Shown piece by piece: positions 28,217 through 37,000 of a stretch of DNA of 64,000 nt. Positions within the stretch are counted from its first letter, which is position 1. Each line of letters starts with the position of its first letter. The stretch comes from Azospirillum sp. RU38E. GTDB lineage: Bacteria > Pseudomonadota > Alphaproteobacteria > Azospirillales > Azospirillaceae. The stretch spans positions 620,001 through 684,000 of the forward strand of contig NZ_FZOI01000001.1 of NCBI RefSeq assembly GCF_900188385.1, given 5' to 3'. The notes under the pieces are model-generated. The model was not told the origin of the DNA and ran no database searches. It saw only the letters and a list, made by a program, of their open reading frames with translations. Both the position numbers and the translations under genes were made by a program.

Positions 28217-29548
28217 ATGAGCAATACGGCTGCCATGGCCGGTTCCGCCGTGGGTTCATCGGCAGAACATCTGACGCTGATGCTGCTTTACCAGCTGGTG
28301 GTGATCCTGGCCTTCAGCCGCATCGTCTCCTGGATCAGCACGCGGTTCCTGGGGCAGACGGCGGTGGCGGGCGAAATCCTCGCCGGGCTGTTGCTGGGGC
28401 CATCGCTGATCGGGGCCTTGTTCCCCGATCTCTCCCACGCGCTGTTCGTGCCGGAAACCCGGCCCATCTTCGTTGGGCTGGCGCAATTGGGGCTGATCCT
28501 GCTGATGTTCCAGATCGGCATGGAATTCCAGGTGACACCAGGGCGGGGGCGTGACGGGCGGGCCGTGGCGCTGATCAGCCTGACCGGGATCATCATCCCC
28601 TTTGCCCTGGGCTATGCCACCGCCCCCTTCTTCTGGCGCGAACTGGGCATGGACCCGGATCAGGGGCTGCTGGCCTTCCGCCTGTTCTTCGCCATCGCCA
28701 TGTCAATCACGGCCATCCCCATTCTGGGCCGGATTTTCATGGAACTGGGCCTGTCGCATACGCGCACGGCGTCGCTGGTCATCGGCTCGGCGGCGATCGA
28801 TGATATTTGCGGCTGGATGCTGCTCGGGCTGGTGGCCGCCATCGTCGCCGCCAATTTCGATATGGTGATGTTCCTGGCCCGTATTGCCGGGGTGGCCCTG
28901 TTCGTGGCGGTGATGCTGGCCCTGGTGCGCCCCTTCCTGTCCCGCTGGGTGGCCGGAAGGATGGCGAAGGAGGGGGGCACGCTGGACACAACCACCATCG
29001 CCGGCTTGCTGCTGGTGCTGCTGGGTGCCGCCATCATCACCAGCAATCTGGGCATCTTCGCCATCATCGGCGGTTTCATTGTCGGCCATTGCTTGCAGAA
29101 TGACCGGGCCTTTGTCGCGCAATGGAAAATGCGCGTCGGTGGGTTGGTGCAGGTGCTGCTGCTTCCGCTGTTCTTTGCCTATACGGGGCTGCGCACCGAT
29201 GTCGGGTCGCTGTCCGCGTCTGGCTGGGGCCTGTGCGCGCTGGTCTGTCTGGTGGCCTTTGCTGGCAAGTTCGGCGGTGCCTATCTGGCCTGCCGGGCGC
29301 TTGGCGAAGGGCACCGGCAGGCGGCCACCGTTGGGGTGGCCATGAATACCCGCGCCCTGATGGAACTGATCGTGCTGAATATTGGTTATGATATGGGCGT
29401 GCTGCCCAAGCCGATGTTCAGCATGTTGGTGGTGATGGCCATTGTCAGCACCTTCATGGCCACCCCGCTGATCCGCTGGTTGATGGCGTCCGAACGGGTC
29501 AGCCCGGAACTGACCCGCGCCCGGCTGGCGGGTCTGTCGGCGGAGTGA
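28217..29548 (+). CDS. CPA2-family cation:proton antiporter (KefB-like membrane domain)
   Basis: 443 residues, about 12 membrane helices. Family blocks include QTAVAGEILAGLLLGPSL (about 47), IGMEFQVTPG (about 100), FFAIAMSITAIPILGRI (about 158) and SAAIDDICGWMLLG (about 195), which carries the Asp pair typical of ion exchange. The C-terminal RCK/TrkA-N domain of true KefB/KefC is absent, so regulation by NAD(H) or glutathione adducts is not expected. GGGGGGAGAAAA precedes the ATG. It ends in a very strong hairpin. Na+/H+ or K+/H+ exchange is likely; the ion cannot be decided. Confidence 0.9.
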   Translation: MSNTAAMAGSAVGSSAEHLTLMLLYQLVVILAFSRIVSWISTRFLGQTAVAGEILAGLLLGPSLIGALFPDLSHALFVPETRPIFVGLAQLGLILLMFQIGMEFQVTPGRGRDGRAVALISLTGIIIPFALGYATAPFFWRELGMDPDQGLLAFRLFFAIAMSITAIPILGRIFMELGLSHTRTASLVIGSAAIDDICGWMLLGLVAAIVAANFDMVMFLARIAGVALFVAVMLALVRPFLSRWVAGRMAKEGGTLDTTTIAGLLLVLLGAAIITSNLGIFAIIGGFIVGHCLQNDRAFVAQWKMRVGGLVQVLLLPLFFAYTGLRTDVGSLSASGWGLCALVCLVAFAGKFGGAYLACRALGEGHRQAATVGVAMNTRALMELIVLNIGYDMGVLPKPMFSMLVVMAIVSTFMATPLIRWLMASERVSPELTRARLAGLSAE

Positions 29549-29551
29549 GGG

Positions 29552-29593
29552 TTAGAGCCGGGTGCGTTTAAACGGAAACGCACCCGGCTCTAA
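29552..29593 (+). terminator. 18-bp hairpin after the antiporter gene
   Basis: A perfect 18-bp stem (29552-29569 with 29576-29593) with a 6-base loop, 3 bases after the stop codon. A long T-run is lacking (AAGTCCTTG follows), so it may be an mRNA 3'-end stabiliser as much as a terminator. Confidence 0.7.
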
Positions 29594-29606
29594 GTCCTTG
29601 TTCAGC

Positions 29607-29653
29607 GAGCGGATTCACGCTCCAAAGCGATTCCGCTTTTCCGCGATCCGCTC
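29607..29653. repeat. Nested palindromic element
   Basis: Outer arms GAGCGGAT (29607-29614) and ATCCGCTC (29646-29653) enclose an inner hairpin AAAGCG-ATTC-CGCTTT (29624-29639). It fills the space between the antiporter hairpin and the VOC gene stop codon, which it touches. It resembles short dispersed palindromes of alphaproteobacteria; part of it recurs at 28163-28181. Confidence 0.6.
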
Positions 29654-30078
29654 TAGCTGGCGCCAGGCTTCAGGGAGAAGACAACACCCCAACCGTCCGG
29701 GTCTTCGAAACAGACGGCCCGATCCAGCCAATAGGCATTTTCCGGTGCCACCGGCACCCCGCCCCGCGCCTGGATGGCGGCGCTGACAGCGTTCAGCGCC
29801 GCCCGGTCATCCACATACAGCACCAGCAGATTATCCCGGCTGGGGGCGGGGCAGGGGCTGCCATCACGGTGTTGGGTGAATTCCAGCTGCATGTCGGCAT
29901 CGGGCAGGCCGAACAGCACCCCGTCATAGCCGCCATGATTGCCGCCTTCATCGCGCCAGCCACCGATCACCGGCAGGCCGATGACATCGCGGTACCAATG
30001 GGTGACGGTCTCAATCTGGTCCGTCGGCCGGGCGACGCGCAGGCGGGTGATGGGCAGATGGTCGGGCCAATGGCTCAT
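29653..30078 (-). CDS. VOC-family (glyoxalase/bleomycin-resistance fold) protein
   Basis: 141 residues, a single two-module VOC domain: RVARPTDQIETVTHWYRDVIGLPVI at the start and AVCFEDPDGWGVVFS at the end. Potential metal ligands are present (Glu in LEFTQHRDG, Glu in CFEDPDG). The ATG at 30078 has AAGGAGAG upstream; in-frame sequence further upstream reads through the divergent promoter region. It could be a dioxygenase-, lyase- or resistance-type enzyme; substrate unknown. Confidence 0.88.
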   Translation of the reverse strand: MSHWPDHLPITRLRVARPTDQIETVTHWYRDVIGLPVIGGWRDEGGNHGGYDGVLFGLPDADMQLEFTQHRDGSPCPAPSRDNLLVLYVDDRAALNAVSAAIQARGGVPVAPENAYWLDRAVCFEDPDGWGVVFSLKPGAS

Positions 30079-30181
30079 GGCGCTCTCTCCTTTTGTGCGG
30101 CGCAACACTTGAAGCACTACCGCCTTCCCGGCACACTCAAAGGCCAGATAAGGCAAAACACAAACCAGGGGGAAACCTGCC

Positions 30182-30820
30182 ATGGCGGGCCGCGTCTTTA
30201 CAATCGCACAGCAGAAGGGCGGGGCGGGCAAGACGACGCTGGCCATCCATCTGGCCCATGCCTGGGTGCTGGCCGGGCGCAGCGTCGCCCTGGTGGATAT
30301 TGACCCGCAGGGCAGCCTTTCCGCCTGGTATCAGCAGCGCGTGGCGGCCTTAGGCGAGGGGCGCACCGGCCTGACCCATGCCCAGCTTTCCGGCTGGCGT
30401 ACCCAGCGGGAGGTGGAAAAGCTGGTGCAGGCGCATGAGGTGGTGGTGATTGACAGCCCACCGCACGCGGAAACCGAAGCGCGAATCGCCGTGCGCGCCG
30501 CCGATCTGGTGGTGGTGCCGGTGCAGCCCAGCCCGATGGATTTGTGGGCCACCCGCCCGACCCTTGAATTGGCCAAGGCGGAAAAACGCCCGGCGTTGAT
30601 CGTGCTGAACCGGGTGCCGGCGCGTGGCCGGCTGGTGGATGCGGTGGCGGAAAAGGCGGCGGAACTGGGCGTGCCCCTGGCGGCATCGCATCTGGGCAAT
30701 CGCATCGGTTTCGCCGCCGCCCTGATGGAAGGGTTGACCCTGTCGGAAACCGAACCGCGTTCGCGCGGGCGGGAGGAGGTGGAGGCGCTGGCCGCCGAAA
30801 TCTGGGGCTTCGGCGGCTGA
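30182..30820 (+). CDS. ParA-family ATPase (orphan)
   Basis: 212 residues. Deviant Walker A KGGAGKTT near residue 12 with the signature lysine, Walker A' VALVDIDPQGS near 38 and Walker B VVVIDSPPH near 92. Its short length and lack of an N-terminal DNA-binding domain resemble small ParA/MipZ/VirC1-type ATPases rather than chromosomal ParA. No parB or cargo gene is adjacent: neighbours are VOC and peroxiredoxin genes, both on the other strand. It may position an unknown cargo on the nucleoid or membrane. Confidence 0.85.
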   Translation: MAGRVFTIAQQKGGAGKTTLAIHLAHAWVLAGRSVALVDIDPQGSLSAWYQQRVAALGEGRTGLTHAQLSGWRTQREVEKLVQAHEVVVIDSPPHAETEARIAVRAADLVVVPVQPSPMDLWATRPTLELAKAEKRPALIVLNRVPARGRLVDAVAEKAAELGVPLAASHLGNRIGFAAALMEGLTLSETEPRSRGREEVEALAAEIWGFGG

Positions 30821-30864
30821 GGGCAAAAGCCGGTGGCACCCCGACGGGATGCCCCGGCCCCGCC

Positions 30865-31329
30865 TCACAGGGCCTGGACGGCCTTCAATACAGCCTCCAC
30901 ATGGCCGGGCACTTTCACCTTGCGCCAGATTTGCCGGACCACGCCTTCCTTGTCGATCAGGAAGGTGCAGCGTTCGATGCCCATATATTTCTTGCCATAC
31001 ATGTTCTTTTCCACCCAGGCGCCGAACTGCTCCGTCACGTCGCTCTCGGCATCGGATGCCAGGATGAAGGGCAGCTTGTACTTGGCCTTGAACTTGTCAT
31101 GGCTGGCCACGCTGTCCTTGGAAATGCCGATGATGGTGGCATCCACCGTTTCGAAATGCGGCAGACTCTCCCCGAAGCCGCAGGCTTCCGCCGTGCAGCC
31201 GGACGTATCATCCTTGGGATAGAAATAGATCACCACATTGCGGCCGCGCAGCGCCGACAGGGTGACGCTGCCATTGCCATCCGTCGGCAGGGTGAAATCC
31301 GGCGCCGTTGCACCGATGGAAAGGGTCAT
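30865..31329 (-). CDS. bcp: Thioredoxin-dependent peroxiredoxin, Bcp/PrxQ type
   Basis: 154 residues. Reduces hydroperoxides using thioredoxin. The peroxidatic Cys45 and resolving Cys50 occur in TSGCTAEACGF, the spacing of alpha-type Bcp/PrxQ. The thioredoxin-fold block NVVIYFYPKDDT precedes it and ERCTFLIDKEG follows. No signal peptide, so cytoplasmic. It is divergent from a DinB-like gene; the intergenic space is 76 bases. Confidence 0.93.
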   Translation of the reverse strand: MTLSIGATAPDFTLPTDGNGSVTLSALRGRNVVIYFYPKDDTSGCTAEACGFGESLPHFETVDATIIGISKDSVASHDKFKAKYKLPFILASDAESDVTEQFGAWVEKNMYGKKYMGIERCTFLIDKEGVVRQIWRKVKVPGHVEAVLKAVQAL

Positions 31330-31405
31330 ATCAGTTTTCTCCGATGGGTTGACGGTGGGACGGCTATCAACTAGCCCACCAGCAGCGTCAAAAAAGGGCA
31401 GGGAA

Positions 31406-31957
31406 ATGATCGATATCGATTATGTGCGGACCATGGTGGTTTATGGAAGCTGGATGAACCGCCGCCTGCTGGAGGCCAGTGCCGCCGTCCCCGACAGCGA
31501 TCGCCGCCGCGACATGGGGGCTTTTTTCAAATCGCTGCATGGCACGCTGGATCACCTGCTATGGGGCGATCTGATCTGGATGCAGCGTTTCATCGGCAGC
31601 CCTGTGCTGCAGCCCAGCCCCGACGGGCTGATCTGCCCGGCCTGGGATGATCTGGCGGCACAGCGTGCCGCGGCCGATGCACATATGCTGCACTGGGCGG
31701 AAAATCAGCTGACGGTGGAATGGCTGGCAGCACCGCTGCGTTATGGCAGCACGCTGGCGCGTCGTCAGCGGATCATGCCGGCCTGGGTGCTGGTCACCCA
31801 TATGCTGAACCATGGCACCCACCATCGCGGTCAGGCGACCACGCTGATGAAGCAATTGGGCGTCGATCCCGGCGTCACCGATCTGGTGGCCATGCCGGCC
31901 CTGTTCGACGGTTCGCTGGGGATTGTGGCGCAGGATGAACCCTGGGACGGGGAATGA
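31406..31957 (+). CDS. DinB-family protein
   Basis: 183 residues forming a four-helix DinB/YfiT-like domain. Putative metal-binding His occur in LHGTLDHLLWGD (about 49) and in THMLNHGTHHRGQATTLMKQLG (about 133-152), the conserved HxxxH motif of the family. Members are metal-dependent and often thiol-related enzymes, but this one has no known function. GCAGGGAA precedes the ATG. It lies between two peroxiredoxin genes on the opposite strand. Confidence 0.88.
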   Translation: MIDIDYVRTMVVYGSWMNRRLLEASAAVPDSDRRRDMGAFFKSLHGTLDHLLWGDLIWMQRFIGSPVLQPSPDGLICPAWDDLAAQRAAADAHMLHWAENQLTVEWLAAPLRYGSTLARRQRIMPAWVLVTHMLNHGTHHRGQATTLMKQLGVDPGVTDLVAMPALFDGSLGIVAQDEPWDGE

Positions 31958-31962
31958 AGCAA

Positions 31963-31990
31963 ACAGGCGCCGGCCGCAGCCGGCGCCTGT
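31963..31990. terminator. Bidirectional hairpin between DinB and peroxiredoxin genes
   Basis: A perfect 12-bp stem (31963-31974 with 31979-31990) and a CGCA loop in the 44-base gap between two convergent genes. No T-run on either side. Confidence 0.65.
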
Positions 31991-32001
31991 CCTGCTGCTG
32001 A

Positions 32002-32484
32002 TTACAGCTGCTTCAGGATGTAGTCAGCGCTGGACACTTCGAACGCGCCCGGCTTTTCCACTTCCAGGCGGGTCACCACGCCATCGTCGGCCACCAGGGC
32101 GAAGCGCTGGCCGCGATGGCCCAGATTATAAGCGGTGCCATCCATTTCCAGGCCCAGGGCCTTGGTCAGGGTGCCATTGCCGTCGGGCAGCATGGTGACC
32201 TTGCCGGCGGTGTTGTTGGCCTTGCCCCAGGCCTGCATGACGAACGGGTCGTTCACGGCCAGGCAGACGATTTCTTCAACGCCCTTGGCCTTCAGCGCCT
32301 CGGCATTGTCGACAAAGCCGGGCAGATGCTTGGCGGAGCAGGTGGGGGTGAAGGCACCCGGCACCGAGAACAGCACCACCTTCTTGCCCTTGAACAGATC
32401 GTCCGTGCTGATCTCCTGCATACCCGATTCAGTCAGATGCTTCAGGGTGACCGACGGAACGCGGTCGCCAACCTTAAGGGTCAT
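32002..32484 (-). CDS. Peroxiredoxin, Prx5/AhpE-like redoxin
   Basis: 160 residues. The peroxidatic Cys49 is in VPGAFTPTCSAKHLPGF, the signature of Prx5-type peroxiredoxins. The Arg that completes the site is in HRGQRFALVADDG. It reduces hydrogen peroxide and organic hydroperoxides with glutaredoxin or thioredoxin. No signal peptide. Second peroxiredoxin within 1.2 kb; the two are not close paralogues. Confidence 0.94.
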   Translation of the reverse strand: MTLKVGDRVPSVTLKHLTESGMQEISTDDLFKGKKVVLFSVPGAFTPTCSAKHLPGFVDNAEALKAKGVEEIVCLAVNDPFVMQAWGKANNTAGKVTMLPDGNGTLTKALGLEMDGTAYNLGHRGQRFALVADDGVVTRLEVEKPGAFEVSSADYILKQL

Positions 32485-32640
32485 CGCTTGGTTCTCCCCA
32501 TGGGGTGCGTGTGGGTGGATGATGCATAGGTTCTAGGCTGTGGACCGCCCGACGGCAAGGTGGGGATGGATCAGCCGGGAAATTAACCCACATTCTTTGC
32601 ATGGAGACTGATATCATTCCCCCATTATCCTGTTGAGCCG

Positions 32641-33258
32641 ATGCCCATGAAGCAGCCCATCAAACAAGCCGCTGACCGGCCGGACAAGCCGGTTAACCCG
32701 TCTGGTGACACGTTGGCCGGGCAGTTCCTGGTTGCCATGCCCCAGATGCCGGACGAGCGATTCGCCCGCACCGTCATCTATATCTGCGCCCATAGCGGGG
32801 AAGGGGCCATGGGGCTGGTGGTCAACCGCCTGTTCCAGGGCGTGGCCTTCCCCGACCTGCTGGAACAGCTGCATGTGGAGGTGGAGAAGCCCCGCGGCAG
32901 CCTGCGCGTCCATTATGGCGGCCCGGTGGAAACCGGCCGCGGCTTTGTTCTGCACAGCGCCGATTACCTGCGCGAAGGCAGCATGGCCGTGACGGAAGAG
33001 GTGGTGCTGACCGCCACGGTGGATATTTTGCGCGCCGTGGCGGAAGGGGCGGGGCCGAAGAAAGGTTTCCTGGCCCTGGGCTATGCCGGCTGGGGGCCGG
33101 GCCAGCTGGATCAGGAGATGCAGGCCAATGGCTGGCTGAACGTGCCGGCCGATGCCGCCCTGCTGTTTGATCCCGACCTGGATCATAAATGGGAGCGCAC
33201 GCTGGCCCGGCTGGGCATCGACCTGTCCATGCTCTCCACCGATATCGGCCACGCCTGA
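32641..33258 (+). CDS. YqgE/AlgH family protein (UPF0301)
   Basis: 205 residues. The family block GQFLVAMPQMPDERFARTVIYICAHSGEGAMGLVVN begins near residue 27, and the C-terminal GYAGWGPGQLDQEMQANGWL is equally diagnostic. Members are widespread in proteobacteria; function is poorly defined (AlgH influences alginate in Pseudomonas). The start is ATG 32641 or 32647. A GC-rich 8-bp stem at 33299-33318 (loop GACC) may end the transcript. Confidence 0.92.
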   Translation: MPMKQPIKQAADRPDKPVNPSGDTLAGQFLVAMPQMPDERFARTVIYICAHSGEGAMGLVVNRLFQGVAFPDLLEQLHVEVEKPRGSLRVHYGGPVETGRGFVLHSADYLREGSMAVTEEVVLTATVDILRAVAEGAGPKKGFLALGYAGWGPGQLDQEMQANGWLNVPADAALLFDPDLDHKWERTLARLGIDLSMLSTDIGHA

Positions 33259-33452
33259 ACATTTGGTCCGGCGGCACGGCTGTTGTGTTAACGATCCGGC
33301 CGCGCGGACCCGCGCGGCTGCGGTCGGCCCCTTCCTTGCCCGTCTTTCGTCTTACTCCAGACGCAATCATGGGCTGTTCTGGGCGCTGGGTGTGCCTGGA
33401 TGGGTGCCGGGCCGCCCGCCCGCGAAAGCCAATAAGGATGCGAGAGACCACC

Positions 33453-33995
33453 ATGAAGCCTTCCCACCTTCTGTTGCTGGCCCCGATGATGCTGCTGGCC
33501 GCCTGTGCCGGCGTGCGGGATGACAAGGCCGGTGCCACGCGCAATGGCAGCGGCGCCTATGATGCAGCCGCCGCCGGAACCGCCGGACAGGGGCAGGGCT
33601 ATGGCGCCACCCCGGTGGACAGCAGCACGCTGAACAGCAACCTTTCCCCGCAGCAGCAGCTGGCCAGCATCGGCGACCGGGTCTTCTTCACGGTGGACCA
33701 GTATGAAGTATCGGCGGAGGCCACGGCCACGCTGGACAAGCAGGCCGCCTTTCTGCGCAGCAACCCCAATATCAGCCTGACCATTGAAGGCCATGCTGAC
33801 GAGCGCGGCACGCGCGAATATAATCTGGCGCTGGGCCAGCGCCGCGCCGATTCGGTGCGCCGTTACCTGATCGCCAGCGGCATCGATGCCAACCGCCTGC
33901 AGACGGTCAGCTTCGGCAAGGAACGCCCGGCCGTGGCTGGCAGCGGCCAAGCCGTGTGGGACCAGAACCGCCGCGCGGTCAGCGTGGTCAACTGA
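33453..33995 (+). CDS. pal: Peptidoglycan-associated lipoprotein (Pal-like, OmpA domain)
   Basis: 180 residues. The lipobox LLAACAG puts the acylated Cys near residue 18; a flexible Ala/Gly/Ser linker follows to about 60. The OmpA-like peptidoglycan-binding domain then runs to the end, with the diagnostic block IEGHADERGTREYNLALGQRRADSVRRYL. It tethers the outer membrane to the cell wall. I chose the ATG at 33453 (GAGAG upstream). Unlike most pal genes it is not next to tolB here, so it could be a second Pal-like copy or a relocated pal. Confidence 0.88.
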   Translation: MKPSHLLLLAPMMLLAACAGVRDDKAGATRNGSGAYDAAAAGTAGQGQGYGATPVDSSTLNSNLSPQQQLASIGDRVFFTVDQYEVSAEATATLDKQAAFLRSNPNISLTIEGHADERGTREYNLALGQRRADSVRRYLIASGIDANRLQTVSFGKERPAVAGSGQAVWDQNRRAVSVVN

Positions 33996-34005
33996 TCGGT
34001 TGAGC

Positions 34006-37000
34006 CTACGGCCCCGGCGGTGATGCTGGCGGCGGTGGGGCGGCTTCGCCTGCCGCCGCTTCTGTCGCGGCCGGGATTGGTGCTGGGGTAATCTCCCCTT
34101 TCTTCTCTTTGACCGGCTTCGACACCTTTGGCGCCTTTTCCTCCTTCGGCGGTGCCTCACCGGCAGGCGGCGGCAGGAAGAACAGGTTGCGCAGGAAGCC
34201 GGGCGCCAGCACGGCCAGCGGGTTTACGCCCGTCTGCAGATTATCCAGCGGCCCCTTCACCGTATAGGTGGCAGCAAACAGGCCCTGGCCTTCGCCACCC
34301 ACCAGCAGATCGCCCAGCAGCGGGATCGCCCCCAGCAGCTTGTTGACGGTGGAGAAGGGCACGATCGTGCCCTGCAGCTGGGCGTGGCCCTTTTTCAGGT
34401 CGATATTGCCTTCCAGCGTCAGCCCAACCTGCGAACCCGAGGTACGCATCTCGCGCAGGGAAATGCCGCTGCTATTCCATTGATACTGACCATGCAGCCG
34501 GGAAAAGGCGATGGGCTGGCCGGACATGAAATTGGCGAAGCCGCGCGGGGACGCGGCGGAGAGCAGCCGCGCAAGCACCGGCGCATCCTGCACCTGATAG
34601 TCGCGCAGGTCGGCTTCCCCATTCACCGCCTTGGCCGGATCGTCGGCAGCGCTGCGGCCATTGATGGTCAGGCTGCCACCCTTCAACTGGCTGATCACAT
34701 CCAGATTGCGCAGGGTGGCCCCGGCATCATCGGTGGCCATTTCCAGGGTCAGGATACGCGGATCGGCCGCATCCGGGCCATAACGCACGGAAAGCCTGCC
34801 CTTTTCCCCCACTTCCGCATCCAGATCGGTGCGGAACCAGATGTCGGTGTCGCGTTCCATGCGGCCGCGCGCATTGCGGATCACCCGGCCTTCATCGCCC
34901 ATGATGGCGCGGCCCAGGTCAAAGCTGATGGCCATGGCGGGTGGCTTGGCCGGCTCGGCTGGCTCTGTCGGTTCCGCCGGATGGGCGTCGGCCTCCCCCG
35001 TTTTCTTCTTGCCCCGGAAGGGGCGGACATCAAAGGCAGGGCCGCGCACATCAATGGCCATGCCGCCCTGCCGGTCGGTGCTGCGCAGATCGATGCGGGC
35101 ATCACTTTCGCCCAACTTGAAGCTTTCCAGCAGCAGATGATCCATGCCGAAATCATCATCCCGCAGCCGGGCGCTGCCGCTGGCGTGCAATTCCTCCGTC
35201 TCCACCGTGAAGCCGCTGATCACCAGCGGCTTGCCATCGATGAAGCGGATATTGGCCGTGCCCCGGCCGGGCTTGCCAGCCTCCTTCCGCCAGCCCAGCA
35301 CATCGATGCGGAAGATGCTGGGGGTCAGGTCCAGGGCCGTATCGATGGTTTCCACCCGCGCCGGCCCGCTGCCCCGGCGGGTATAGGTCATGTCCACCCC
35401 GGCGGGGCCATTCAGCCAATCGGGGAAATCCAACTTGAAGGCGGCGCGCTGGGCATCATCCGGGCGGGCCAGCACCTGAACCCGGGTGCCGAACGGGGCG
35501 GTATCGTCGAAATTCTCCGTCCAGGCGATATCGGCCGGCACGCCGTTCAGCAGCGTCTTGCCGGTGACATCCAGCTTGTGGGAATCGACGGTCAGATCAA
35601 GCTGGCCCTGGCTGGCGCTGATATTGGCGACAATGTTGGGCACGGCGACATCGGCCAGCTTCGCGGTGCCATCCAGTTCCACCTTGTCCATGGTCAGCTT
35701 GGCGATCAGCGGGAAGGCGAAATGCATGTCCACCTTGGCCTGCCCGCTAACGCTGCCCGGCACCAGCCCCACCTTGCCGGCATAATGCAGCGGTTCGGCA
35801 TCCAGCACCGTCAGGGCGGAGGAGACCGGACCGGCCAGCGCCACTTTGATATCAATCTTCTGAATGGTTTCCTTATCCAGATCGGTAATCCGCACCAGGC
35901 CGGGACCGGCCTGCATGTCCAGCAGCTTGCCAGACTTGATATCGATGGCGAAGGTGGCACCGTCAAACGTCGCCTCCGCCGCCAACTCTTTCACCGGCGG
36001 CAGGGGGCGGCGGTAATGCACGGTGAAGCCGGACATGGCGATACGCCCTTCCAGCTTGGTCGGTTTGATATCCAGCGGTTTCTTGGCTGGTGACGTGCCT
36101 TCCAGGGTGAAAATGGTGCTGTTGAAGGTGCCATCGGCCAGATTGCCGACCATCCAGTCGCGCGTGCTTTCCTGCACGCCCAGGGGCCAGTAACGCTTCA
36201 GGTCGGCCATGGGCAGGCCCGTCAACTCCTCCTTCAGCGCCAGATGAATCTGGTCCCCCTTTTGATGCGCCGTGCCGGTGACGGTCAGCTCTGCCGGGCC
36301 GGTCAGGTCCAGGTTGAACCGATCCAGGATCAGGCGGCGGCCGGCATCTTCCAGCCGGCCATGCAGGGAGACGCTGTCAAAGGAGAGCGGCTCCGGCAGC
36401 TGATCGGGCAGCACCAGCCTTCCCTGTTTGCCGGTCAGGCCCATCACCATGGCTTTGGGGTTCAGGTTCTCATCCACCTCCATGGTGATGGAACCGTCCA
36501 GCGTCACCTCCAGCGCGCGCAGCGGTTCCAGCACCGGGGCCAGCTGGGCAAAATCGGCGGGGCGCAGATCGGCCAGGGCGGTGCGCACATTCATGCCGCC
36601 ATCGGACAGGCGATAATCGATTTCAGCGGCGATCTGGTTGATCTTGCCGCCCATATCGATATCGGCGGCGGCTGTACCGAAGACACCGCTGTTGCCGCGG
36701 CGCAGGCGCAGGTCCAGCCGGGGCACCTGCCAGACCGTGCCGGTCGCCAGATTGTTGACCACCAGCCGGGCCCGCGTCACCCGCAGGTCGCGCAGGGCGC
36801 CGGTCTGTTTCAGCGGGTCGGGCGGTTCCCGCAGGGCCGCCAGCAATTCGCGCGCGATGCGCGCACCGGCATCGGGGTCCAGTTCCTCATCACTGCTGCG
36901 GATATCCAGGCGGAACTCGCCGTCCGCCGTCCGCTCGGCATAGAGCCGTGGCTCCACCAGTTCGATCCGGGTGGGGGCGACGGTGCCGCGCAGCAATGCC

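Noticed and set aside
27960-28259. N-terminal extension of the TsaC/Sua5 protein, rich in Pro and His
   Set aside because: Family proteins start close to 27959. The extension overlaps the antiporter promoter and start and looks non-coding, although an ATG at 28088 cannot be wholly excluded.
33299-33318. GC-rich 8-bp stem after yqgE as a definite terminator
   Set aside because: Stem is perfect but there is no T-run, and such short GC stems occur by chance in this composition; mentioned only under yqgE.
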